A stretch of 46,875 nt of DNA from the NCBI GenBank assembly GCA_040217695.1, contig JBEHWO010000009.1:1-46875 (forward strand), written 5' to 3'. Under the pieces are notes generated by a model. It was not told where the DNA came from, did not search any database, and worked only from the letters and a program-made list of their open reading frames with translations. Every line of letters begins with the position of its first letter. Within the stretch, counting starts at the first letter, position 1. This DNA is from CALARM01 sp040217695. Its GTDB lineage: Bacteria > Vulcanimicrobiota > SpSt-956 > JAKJGF01. Positions 39,318 through 46,875 of the stretch are shown here, one piece after another. Both the position numbers and the translations under genes were made by a program.

Positions 39318-41297
39318 ATGAAAAAGCATTTAATCGTAAAGCTTATTCTTACATGTATTATTGGCTCAATTATGATTATAACCGTGTCCGGATGCGGTGC
39401 TCTCATAGGTCTTATAACTACCGTCTTTAGTTCTGAAGCAGGCTTTGCCTGTATACCTCTTCTTTCGGATGAAAAAATTTCATCATCTCAGACAGGTACT
39501 GCCGGCATGATAGTCATAAAAGATGACCCTTCGAAAATCAACTGGCAGGGTAATAAATATGCGCCTCTAAACGATGTTACTATCCATCTGGAAGGTACGG
39601 ATAAAATAGCAGTGACTGATGAAAAAGGTTATTTCCTGTTCAATGAAATACCTGACGGCATAAGAAAACTTACTGCAGAAAAATCCGGGTATATATCGGT
39701 AATACAGGAAGTTCCCGTAGGTAAACCGGAAGCTGAAAGCACTGTACCCGAGCAATTCTTCATATCTCCGTCCAGGGATAATCAGATTACTATTGTTCAG
39801 AAAAACTCACATCAGTTTTACAGCTACGGGAAAACCGGCGATACAGTAATGGAAACAGAAGATGTTACATGGAGACTGTACGATGCGGAACATGGAGAGG
39901 AAAATTTAATCGGTGTTGTTGATTCCAATACAGGATTAATCTGGTATATAAGAAATAAAAATGCTCAGGGACAGGATAAATATGTTACTGTAGATCCGGG
40001 AAGCGGTTTATTGACTTCAATAACAAATTATCTGAACAATGAAACACCTGTAGGCGGAAGGCCCGGCATTACACTCACAGGAAACTATCCTCTTTTCGTA
40101 GAAATAGAGTCTTATATGAATAAAGCTCCGGAAAAAAAAGCTAACAGCCTCGTAATTATAGTTCCTGACAGCGGTTCTTTAGAGGGAAAGGTATATGCAG
40201 ATTACAAACCTGTGTCAGGTGTAAAGGTTGAAATCACAGGTACATCCTATTTTACCGTAACAGATAGTGACGGCCATTATTACTTACCTGAAGTACCCAC
40301 AGGTACCGTAACTGTTGTTGCTCAGTATCAGAGCCAGAGTGCTTCCAATATAACAAAAATAAATGCCGGAACCACAACAACACAGGATCTCAATCTCACG
40401 TCCACTCCGGGTTCGAAATTTATATACCGCGGAACCATAGGAGAAAGTACCGTCTCAGGGAATGATAACAGTCACCTGAACAGACCGGAAGGACTTGCAA
40501 TCGATAGCACAGGTAATCTTTATATAGCAGATGCCTTTAATAACAGGATACAGAAGTTTGATATAAATAATAATTATACAGGCACTATAAACAGCGCCGG
40601 AGGGATCAGTCTGTATAATCCGGCAGGACTCGCCGTAGATTCTCAGGATAACCTCTATGTATCAGACGGGCCTAACCACAGGATTATAGTATTTGATAAA
40701 AACGGGAATGTTCTCCGTATCCTGGAGAATAAGGACGGCCAACTTTTCAATGAACCTCTTGATGTAGCAGTAGATTCTTCGGGGAATATATTCATAAGCG
40801 ATTATAGAAATTTCCGTATAAGTAAAATAGATGCAGGAGATAATCTTGTACAGACAACAGGTTCGGCGAATGCGAGTGATATTAATTATTATTTCGGTTC
40901 TTTTGCTCCCGACGGTCTGGCAATTGATAAAAACAATAATATATATGCCGGTGACAGTTATCAAAATCACAGGATTCAAATATACGATTCATCCGGTAAA
41001 TATGTTGCAACAATAGGTGAACCGGGGAAAATGGGAAGTGATAATTATCACTTTTACAGACCTGGAGATATAGCTTTTGACGGGAATGAAAATATATTCA
41101 TAATAGATGCCGGAAACCACAGGGTTCAGGTCTATGACCGTAACAGAACATATATAGATACTGCAGGAGTAACAGGCATATCAGGAAATACAAATGATAA
41201 ATTTAACACCCCTATCGGTATAGCCGTAAACCCTGTTAACGGTAAGATCTATATTTCAGACACATTCAATCACAGAGTTCAAATTTTCACAAGATAA
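39318..41297 (+). CDS. Lipoprotein with carboxypeptidase-regulatory-like and NHL repeats
   Basis: Signal with lipobox ITVSGC (Cys about 28). Two CarboxypepD-regulatory-like beta-sandwich domains lie near 55-130 (ITVLEG-type strand; TDEKGYFLFNEIPDG) and 285-365 (LEGKVYADYKPVSGVKVEITG). Residues about 365-659 are six NHL repeats (HLNRPEGLAIDSTGNLYIADAFNNRIQKF and so on), a beta-propeller. It probably binds ligands or partners on the outer surface. It has no catalytic domain. ATG 39318 has AAAGGGGA 8 nt upstream. Confidence 0.9.
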   Translation: MKKHLIVKLILTCIIGSIMIITVSGCGALIGLITTVFSSEAGFACIPLLSDEKISSSQTGTAGMIVIKDDPSKINWQGNKYAPLNDVTIHLEGTDKIAVTDEKGYFLFNEIPDGIRKLTAEKSGYISVIQEVPVGKPEAESTVPEQFFISPSRDNQITIVQKNSHQFYSYGKTGDTVMETEDVTWRLYDAEHGEENLIGVVDSNTGLIWYIRNKNAQGQDKYVTVDPGSGLLTSITNYLNNETPVGGRPGITLTGNYPLFVEIESYMNKAPEKKANSLVIIVPDSGSLEGKVYADYKPVSGVKVEITGTSYFTVTDSDGHYYLPEVPTGTVTVVAQYQSQSASNITKINAGTTTTQDLNLTSTPGSKFIYRGTIGESTVSGNDNSHLNRPEGLAIDSTGNLYIADAFNNRIQKFDINNNYTGTINSAGGISLYNPAGLAVDSQDNLYVSDGPNHRIIVFDKNGNVLRILENKDGQLFNEPLDVAVDSSGNIFISDYRNFRISKIDAGDNLVQTTGSANASDINYYFGSFAPDGLAIDKNNNIYAGDSYQNHRIQIYDSSGKYVATIGEPGKMGSDNYHFYRPGDIAFDGNENIFIIDAGNHRVQVYDRNRTYIDTAGVTGISGNTNDKFNTPIGIAVNPVNGKIYISDTFNHRVQIFTR

Positions 41298-41303
41298 GGA
41301 GAA

Positions 41304-41335
41304 AGAGTAACGGGTGCACTGTTTCCCGTTACTCT
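41304..41335 (+). promoter_or_regulatory. Perfect hairpin between a Shine-Dalgarno sequence and a start codon
   Basis: AGAGTAACGGG (41304-41314) and its exact complement (41325-41335) with a 10-nt loop. AAGGAG lies at 41296-41301 over the preceding stop codon, and ATG 41345 is 9 nt after the stem. The stem may be a weak terminator, or it may bring the Shine-Dalgarno sequence to about 11 nt from the start. Confidence 0.55.
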
Positions 41336-41344
41336 TATTATTTA

Positions 41345-43810
41345 ATGAAGAAAATCTTACTCTTTACCTGGGTATTTATTCTGTCTGTGATTTCAAATTC
41401 ATGGAGTCAGAAACTTGAACTTGTAACACAGTCAGGCCATTCTGATTCGGTATGGGTCTGTTCCTTCAGCCCTGACGGCAGATTTCTGGCAAGCGGAAGT
41501 ATTGACGGAACAGTAAAACTATGGGATGTAAAGACAGGAAAAGAACTTAAAACCTTTTACGGAAGCTCTGAAAGTATTGTGTCTCTCTGTTTCAACGCAG
41601 ACGGTACTATGCTTGCAGGAGGCAGTTCATGCGGCACCATAACACTCTGGTCCGTCACAGACGGCACAGTGATTTCCGAAATAAAAAAACCTGATACAGT
41701 AATAGAATGCCTTTCCTTCAGCCATGACGGTAAATTACTTGCCTGCGGAGGACATAAAAATGGGGTCATAAATATTCTGGATACGGAAACATGTAAAGAG
41801 GTTTTTACCATTGCCGGTCATTCTAAAACAGTGTTATCATTAAAATTTTTCCGGAAAGAAAAAAAACTGGCAAGTGCAGGTAAAGACGGAACAATAAGAT
41901 TATGGGATCTGAATAACAGGGGAAAAGAAATATCTGTTTTCCATGTTGATGCACCTGTATATTCAATTTCTTTAACATCAGACGAAAAATATCTCGCATG
42001 CGGAAGTGAAGATAAAAAAGTCACTCTATGGGACATGTCTTCAGGAGAAAAGGTCTTTTCTCTTTCAGGTCATTCGGAACCGGTATTGTCTGTGTCTTTC
42101 TCTCCCGGCGGGAAAATGCTGGCCAGTGCAGGCCAGGATAAAAAGATTATACTGTGGGACAGACTTGGCGGCAGAGAAATATTTAAAGTCGAATCCTTCC
42201 CTTATCCTGTAGAATCTGTATGCTTCAGTCCTGACGGTATGATACTTGCAATTGCATGTGATGATAACATGGTAAGACTGTGGGATATAAGCACGATAGA
42301 CCCGCGGGGAGACATAAATTCACAGATAAGACATCTGACAGGGAAATCCAGTTACATATCATCGGTCACATTCAGTCCTGACGGAAAAATCCTGGCCTCT
42401 ATCATAAAGAGATATATATTCAATCCTGACTATAATATATCGGGAAAATATAAATACGGAAAAGAAAAAAGCTCTGTCATGTTATGGGATTTAGAAACAG
42501 GAAAAGCTCTTCCTCCTCTGGAAAAAACAGATGAACATTTCCAGGATCCCTATACAGAAACAGGAGCTTTAACAGAGTCAATAGTATTCAGTCACAGCGG
42601 GAACATACTGGCATGTGCAAGTTCTTCTTCGGTAAAACTATGGGATATAAAAACAGGTAAATTATTAAAAACCATAGAAGATAAAGAACATTATATTACT
42701 TCTGTGGCATTTACCGGCGATGACAGAATTGCCACAGCATGCACAAACACGGTCAAAATCCATGATCCCGGCAGAAATAATATATCACTGATTGTAAAAG
42801 ACTTTCCCGGTATTGTAAAATCTCTATCATTCGGCAACAATCTCATGGCTGCAGGTATGATGAGAAATGAAATCTTCAGCAAGAATAGAACAACAATAAG
42901 CCTGAGGGATATAAAAACAGGAGAAGAGATACATAACATTGAAACAGGCGATAAAAAAGAGGTAAATACTTTTCTCACATTCAGTCGTGACGGGAAATTT
43001 CTGGCAGCAGGCAGTGACGACAGGAGAGTAATATTATGGGAAACAGACCGGTGGAACGAAATTTTACAGATTGAAGGGTTACCTCCTGTATCATTCAGCA
43101 GTGACGGAAAAATTCTGGCATGTTCGGATGTAAATAATGGTATAAAATTACTGGATGTAGCGACAGGAAAAGAAATTTTAACGATGAAAGGCCACTCAAA
43201 AAAAATTAATTCTATTTCATGGTCACAGTCAGGAAAAATACTGGCAACAGGCGGAGATGATATGAAAATAAAACTGTGGCATACCATTTCCGGTAAAGAG
43301 GCGGGAACAATCATATCAATAGATGAGAACGACTGGGCTGTGATACAGGAAGACTGCAGATTTGACGCAACAGCAAAAGGTATGAAATCAATACATTTTG
43401 TCATAAAAAATATGCCTGTAATGTTATTTCAGTTAAAAAACTGCTATTACGAACCGGGATTACTTGCGAAGATAACAGGATTTAACAGCGAACCATTCAG
43501 AGAAATAATCTCTCTCAAAGACCTGAACATTTTTCCTGATATAAAAGTAGAACTTCCGGGAAAAGATAAAAAGCTTACGGTAAAACTGTTTGATCAGGGA
43601 GGAGGTATAGGTAAAGTTCAGATATATCTGAATAATATAGAAATAGGAACCAGTGAAGGTAAAAATATAATAAATATCGATCTTTCAAATGTTTCTTTTT
43701 TACAGGACGGGACAAATATTATTACAGTAACAGCCTGGAACAGAGAAGGTTACCTCTCTAACGGAGGAATTGAATTCCCGTGGATAATAAGTGATGAACA
43801 GCGCCTGTAA
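41345..43810 (+). CDS. Exported WD40 protein with caspase-associated C-terminal beta-domain
   Basis: A signal peptide (MKKILLFTWVFILSVISNSWS) precedes about 13 WD40 repeats (HSDSVWVCSFSPDGRFLASGS; LKLWD/VKLWD endings) over residues 30-665. Residues about 740-815 contain KLFDQGGGIGKVQIYLNN and DGTNIITVTAWNREG, a beta-domain that in other bacteria commonly links WD40 repeats to a C14 caspase-like peptidase. Here the protein stops at 821 with no peptidase, and none follows. It may be a scaffold. No ordinary Shine-Dalgarno sequence precedes ATG 41345 except the one beyond the hairpin at 41304-41335. Confidence 0.88.
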   Translation: MKKILLFTWVFILSVISNSWSQKLELVTQSGHSDSVWVCSFSPDGRFLASGSIDGTVKLWDVKTGKELKTFYGSSESIVSLCFNADGTMLAGGSSCGTITLWSVTDGTVISEIKKPDTVIECLSFSHDGKLLACGGHKNGVINILDTETCKEVFTIAGHSKTVLSLKFFRKEKKLASAGKDGTIRLWDLNNRGKEISVFHVDAPVYSISLTSDEKYLACGSEDKKVTLWDMSSGEKVFSLSGHSEPVLSVSFSPGGKMLASAGQDKKIILWDRLGGREIFKVESFPYPVESVCFSPDGMILAIACDDNMVRLWDISTIDPRGDINSQIRHLTGKSSYISSVTFSPDGKILASIIKRYIFNPDYNISGKYKYGKEKSSVMLWDLETGKALPPLEKTDEHFQDPYTETGALTESIVFSHSGNILACASSSSVKLWDIKTGKLLKTIEDKEHYITSVAFTGDDRIATACTNTVKIHDPGRNNISLIVKDFPGIVKSLSFGNNLMAAGMMRNEIFSKNRTTISLRDIKTGEEIHNIETGDKKEVNTFLTFSRDGKFLAAGSDDRRVILWETDRWNEILQIEGLPPVSFSSDGKILACSDVNNGIKLLDVATGKEILTMKGHSKKINSISWSQSGKILATGGDDMKIKLWHTISGKEAGTIISIDENDWAVIQEDCRFDATAKGMKSIHFVIKNMPVMLFQLKNCYYEPGLLAKITGFNSEPFREIISLKDLNIFPDIKVELPGKDKKLTVKLFDQGGGIGKVQIYLNNIEIGTSEGKNIINIDLSNVSFLQDGTNIITVTAWNREGYLSNGGIEFPWIISDEQRL

Positions 43811-43879
43811 CAAATTACCGGCGTGAGCCCGGACTAAGGATCTGGCAGGAAATAACTACATCATAGTTATAGTTTATAT

Positions 43880-44088
43880 CGTGACGCGTAACGCGTAACG
43901 CGTGACGCGATGAGATTAATTGTTCTAAAAAGTTGCCGGAGTTGTTTTTCTTGCAGTCCTAAGTACCGCAGCAGATAGATTAGTAACCAGAACCTTATTT
44001 ATCGTAACGCGTCACGAGACTTTATATGTATTATTTATGCTCACCCCAGTAATGCCATTGTAATTAACGCGTGACGGGCAACGAGAAA
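43880..44088. repeat. Heptad blocks with tail families 2 and 3
   Basis: 43880-43910 holds GTGACGC, GTAACGC twice, GTGACGC and GATGAG, then tail family 2 at 43934-43968. 44004-44016 reads GTAACGC, GTCACGA with tail family 3 (hairpin weak here). 44066-44083 (GCGTGACGG) lies next to the kinase 3' end in the GTRA sense and is an exception to the orientation rule. Confidence 0.8.
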
Positions 44089-44091
44089 CTA

Positions 44092-46218
44092 TCAGAGTCC
44101 TATTACATCAGGCGGAAGATTCTCAGGCGGAGGATTCGCAGGCGGAGGATTCGCAGGCGGAGGAATATAAGGTACCGGCGGAGGACTGTAAGGAGTCGGA
44201 GCCGGTTTATGAGATTTCTTCTCAAGTTCATCTATCTCATGACGAAATTTTTTTATTTCCTGCTCAAAATTACCTTCCGGGAACAATTTTTCAACTATGC
44301 CACACGTATCTTTTGCATTCTTAAGATCATTTTTTTTAATAAAAAATTTTATTTTTGTGATATAACACCTGGCAAGTCCTTCCTTTGCCGGCATATTATT
44401 TTTATCCAGTTTCAGGGCATTATTATATGCTTCAAGAGCACCGTCAATATTTTTATCCGTATATGCCAGGGCCGTTTTCAAATAACATTCCAGAAACAGA
44501 GCCTTTACTTCTTCCCCTTTTTTCTCACTGTCAGGTAAGGTCTTCAATAATTTTACGGCATTAAGATAATCTTCATTTTTCAAATAACATCTGACCAGAC
44601 CTTTTTTTGCCTGAATACTGGTTTCATCCAGTTTTAAAACACTGTGAAAAGTATCTTCTGCTTTTTTTAAATCCTTATTTTTAAAATAAATCTCTCCGAG
44701 TTTTATATATTGCTCTGCAGCTTTTTTATTTTCAGGAATTTGTTCATAAGAACGGGCAATTTTAGCAATAAGCTCAGGATCACCGGGTTTTTCTTCCAGA
44801 AGACATTCAAAACATCTGACAGCATAAGAATAACCGCCGGAGTTGTAAAAGCTTTCACCCCATGTGAGATAATTCTCTGAAGTTCCTCCTTTATGAGTGA
44901 TAATTTTATCAAGTTCCCTTCCTGCTTCTTCAATTTTTTTCTGAGCCATATAGGCCTGTAAAAGTATTTTATGAGCTTCTTTATTATCCGGATTTAACAG
45001 TAAAGCTTTATTGCATAAATCTGCAGCGATTGAAAAATTTTGGCTGGACAGGTGTTTTTCTGCCATACTTACATATCTTTCCTGGTTATTAAAATAAAAT
45101 TTCCACAGTACCAGAATACCTGTCAGTAAAACAAGAGAAATAATAACAGGAATAATTGTGTTACCCTTTCCTTTATTCTTCCGGGACGGAGGTATGGCGG
45201 TAATCAACGGACCTGCAGGTTCATGGCTATTTTCTTTAATTTCAACTTCATATTTTTCTATATCTTCTTTTAACAGATTATCTTCATCTGTAACCGTATG
45301 AACCTTACCATGTTTTTCTTCTTCATATGCTTCAATAACTTTTTTCATTTCCTTCGCACTTTTATATCTATCTTTCGGCGCCATAGAAAGTGCTTTCATA
45401 ACTATATCTTCCAGTTCCCGGGACACATCGGGATTGATTGCTCTCAGGGGTTTGAAGGAGAAAGGCACTACAGGCATTTCACCTGCCAGTAAACAGTGCA
45501 TTGTAGCGCCAAGGGAATAAATATCAGATGCAGGTACAGGTTTACCGTAAAAGAGTTCTTCTGCAGCAAAAACAGGTGTTCCCACTGAAGTTTTAGTAGT
45601 CTGACTGTCAGGCAGAACCCTCCTTGCTATGCCGAAATCTATAAGCATGATTTTTCCGTCGCCATTTTTAATCATTATATTGGCAGGTTTTAAATCTCTG
45701 TACACTACGGGAGGAGACTGGGAATGAAGATAATCCAGAGCTTCCAGGATCTGCTTTGACCATTCAAGAACCTTATCTTCAGGCACTCCTACGGGGAAAT
45801 ACCCCTGAATAACTGTTTCAAGGTCTTTGCCGTCAATATAATCCATAACAAGATAATAACGGCCATGTTCTATAAAATAATCTTTTACAATAGGTAAATT
45901 GGGATGTCTGAGATCATGAAGTATTTCCGCTTCTTTTCTGAAAGCCTTTATCATATACTGCTGATCTGCAGGATTGGTTGACTGGGTAATCATTTCCTTG
46001 ACAGCACATGGCTTATCCAGGAATCTTCTGTCTACTGCTTCATATACAGAGCCCATGCCACCTGATTTTATTTTTCTCTTTATTTCATATCGTCCGTCAA
46101 GTATTATTCCTTTACCAAGTGAACCGCTTTCGGTAACAGGAATTATCTTACCTCCGCATCCCTGACAGAATTTTGCGTCTTCCCTGTTCTGGTGGCCACA
46201 CTTATCGCAGAAAATCAT
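44092..46218 (-). CDS. Zinc-ribbon Ser/Thr kinase with membrane segment and TPRs
   Basis: In 708 residues: zinc ribbon (Cys4, Cys7, Cys18, Cys21); Hanks-type kinase at 44-310 with GGMGSVY, Lys74, YRDLKPAN at 173-180 and DFG at 194-196; a transmembrane helix at about 353-376 (TIIPVIISLVLLTGILVL); TPRs at about 380-660; and a Pro-rich tail. Kinase and TPRs lie on opposite sides of the membrane if the helix is single. The activation segment ends VFAAEEL rather than APE. It is likely opposed by the PP2C phosphatase at 34.5 kb. TGGAGA lies 8 nt before ATG 46218. Confidence 0.93.
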   Translation of the reverse strand: MIFCDKCGHQNREDAKFCQGCGGKIIPVTESGSLGKGIILDGRYEIKRKIKSGGMGSVYEAVDRRFLDKPCAVKEMITQSTNPADQQYMIKAFRKEAEILHDLRHPNLPIVKDYFIEHGRYYLVMDYIDGKDLETVIQGYFPVGVPEDKVLEWSKQILEALDYLHSQSPPVVYRDLKPANIMIKNGDGKIMLIDFGIARRVLPDSQTTKTSVGTPVFAAEELFYGKPVPASDIYSLGATMHCLLAGEMPVVPFSFKPLRAINPDVSRELEDIVMKALSMAPKDRYKSAKEMKKVIEAYEEEKHGKVHTVTDEDNLLKEDIEKYEVEIKENSHEPAGPLITAIPPSRKNKGKGNTIIPVIISLVLLTGILVLWKFYFNNQERYVSMAEKHLSSQNFSIAADLCNKALLLNPDNKEAHKILLQAYMAQKKIEEAGRELDKIITHKGGTSENYLTWGESFYNSGGYSYAVRCFECLLEEKPGDPELIAKIARSYEQIPENKKAAEQYIKLGEIYFKNKDLKKAEDTFHSVLKLDETSIQAKKGLVRCYLKNEDYLNAVKLLKTLPDSEKKGEEVKALFLECYLKTALAYTDKNIDGALEAYNNALKLDKNNMPAKEGLARCYITKIKFFIKKNDLKNAKDTCGIVEKLFPEGNFEQEIKKFRHEIDELEKKSHKPAPTPYSPPPVPYIPPPANPPPANPPPENLPPDVIGL
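44108..44168. repeat. 15-bp coding tandem repeat, Pro-rich kinase tail
   Basis: Nearly identical 15-bp units encode Asn-Pro-Pro-Pro-Ala/Glu at the C-terminus of the membrane kinase gene. Confidence 0.85.
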
Positions 46219-46227
46219 AAAATTTCT

Positions 46228-46375
46228 CCATTTTCAGGATCGTGACGCGTGACGCGTGTCATTACTTCTCACTTTTCACTTTTCACTTTCCACTTTTCAA
46301 TTTCCACTTTTCACTTTTCACTTTTCACTTTTCACTTTTCACTTTTCACGACTCACGACTCACGACTCACTATTT
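46228..46375. repeat. GTGACGC units facing a long TTTTCAC and CACGACT array
   Basis: 46232-46258 holds GTGACGC twice and GTG. 46266-46348 is about a dozen TTTTCAC-type units with variants TTTCCAC and TTTTCAA. 46347-46371 is three CACGACT units. Confidence 0.9.
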
Positions 46376-46431
46376 ACTTTAACATATTTTTCAGCGGAAG
46401 GAAATATATTTTTTATATTGAAATTTTAATC

Positions 46432-46875
46432 ATGAAAAATTTCAGGTTACTTATAATTTTAATAATATTTTTATTCCTTTTTCAGTGCTTTTCTTTACAG
46501 GGACAGGCTGCGAAAGAGGTGGAAAAACTCGTAGACAGAGCAGTAGAACTTATAAAAGAAAAAAACTATAAAGAAGCACTGCAGATCCTTGAGGAAGCTA
46601 AAAATAAAGATAAAAATTACTGGCCTATCTATCTTTATAAAGGTATGGCCTATCATTTTAATACCGATTACAGCAATGCCATAATATATTATAAAGTATT
46701 TATCAAATATGGTGGTAAGAATCCAAAAATGGGAATAGCTTTTTATAATATAGGAGATTGTTATTACAGAACAGATAAAAAAAAGGAAGCCATAGAATAT
46801 CTGGAAAAAGCAAGGGCTTTCTTTTACAATAATAACGAAAGGGATTATTATATAAGAAGTCTGAAAAAACTTGCA
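46432..46875 (+). CDS. Exported TPR protein, C-terminus beyond the right edge
   Basis: From ATG 46432 the frame is open to the window end (148 codons). A signal peptide (MKNFRLLIILIIFLFLFQCF) is followed by TPR-like pairs: EVEKLVDRAVELIKEKNYKEAL, YWPIYLYKGMAYHFNTDYSNAI and FYNIGDCYYRTDKKKEAI. The Cys in LFQCF could be a lipidation site, but the lipobox is poor. No Shine-Dalgarno sequence is close; AAGGAAA lies about 25 nt upstream. Confidence 0.8.
   Translation, partial: MKNFRLLIILIIFLFLFQCFSLQGQAAKEVEKLVDRAVELIKEKNYKEALQILEEAKNKDKNYWPIYLYKGMAYHFNTDYSNAIIYYKVFIKYGGKNPKMGIAFYNIGDCYYRTDKKKEAIEYLEKARAFFYNNNERDYYIRSLKKLA

Noticed and set aside
41345..43810. Complete bacterial caspase-type protein
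   Set aside because: The WD40 and linker parts are present, but no His-Cys peptidase domain follows before the stop.
701..46375. Heptad arrays as CRISPR repeats
   Set aside because: The unit is 7 bp with no unique spacers, and no cas genes are present.

Overview
The window is a gene-dense, AT-rich piece of chromosome from a bacterium I cannot place in a phylum. The gene content fits a free-living, signalling-rich, probably diderm lineage. It has lipoprotein signal peptides, a heptosyltransferase-like GT9 enzyme and a sialic-acid-type O-acetyltransferase. It has two Ser/Thr protein kinases that start with zinc ribbons and a PP2C phosphatase. It also has histidine kinases, receiver proteins, an HD-GYP protein and many TPR, HEAT, WD40 and NHL repeat proteins. 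I see no rRNA, tRNA, CRISPR array, transposase, integrase or phage structural gene. Two TPR genes are cut by the window edges.

Layout. 1-11.2 kb: TPR and HEAT-TPR scaffolds, a helical protein of unknown function, a secreted FxLYD-type protein, a PLP aminotransferase, a double-receiver protein, an HD-GYP protein and a large TPR protein. 11.2-16.1 kb: small zinc proteins, a RelA/SpoT-type synthetase, a stand-alone Smr protein, a zinc-ribbon/HEAT protein with a Glu-rich linker, a B-box-like protein and a small exported protein. 16.4-21.1 kb: an Old-Yellow-Enzyme/2,4-dienoyl-CoA reductase family oxidoreductase and a kinase-receiver hybrid. 21.2-28.8 kb: glycan genes (NeuD-like, tandem GT2, GT9, methyltransferase, GT2) with a YkgJ-type cysteine-cluster protein and an Mth938-domain protein. 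28.9-34 kb: a TPR/pseudopilin-like exported protein, then a TtcA-like PP-loop protein, a receiver-histidine kinase, and a TtcA-like PP-loop domain fused to PAS and histidine kinase domains. 34.4-46.9 kb: PP2C phosphatase, inositol monophosphatase family protein, PstS-like lipoprotein, three envelope repeat proteins in a row, a transmembrane Ser/Thr kinase with TPRs and a partial TPR protein.

Two things stand out. First, almost every gene border carries tandem heptanucleotides of the form GTRAnnn, mostly GTGACGC, GTAACGC, GTGATGC, GTAATGC, GTGAAAA and GTGAGTC. Their orientation follows a rule. On the + strand, blocks to the right of a gene read GTRA and blocks to the left of a gene read TYAC, whichever strand the gene is on. 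Read with the gene, the 5' blocks are therefore mostly open in all frames (they translate as ASRVTRH or ASRITHH). The 3' blocks carry TGA or TAA in all three frames every 21 nt, and several genes really do end on a stop inside a heptad. Facing blocks make many intergenic regions into potential hairpins. Several other short intergenic elements are attached to these blocks as repeated tails.

Second, the TtcA-PAS-histidine kinase fusion, next to a second TtcA-like gene and a receiver-kinase, suggests a link between tRNA thiolation or iron-sulfur status and two-component signalling. I know of no description of such a fusion, but I could not search for one.

Starts fall into two classes. Some genes have a clear Shine-Dalgarno sequence. 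Others have none and start a few bases after a heptad block and a TATAAT-like AT stretch. Several gene models must be shortened, because the longest ORF runs back through the heptads.
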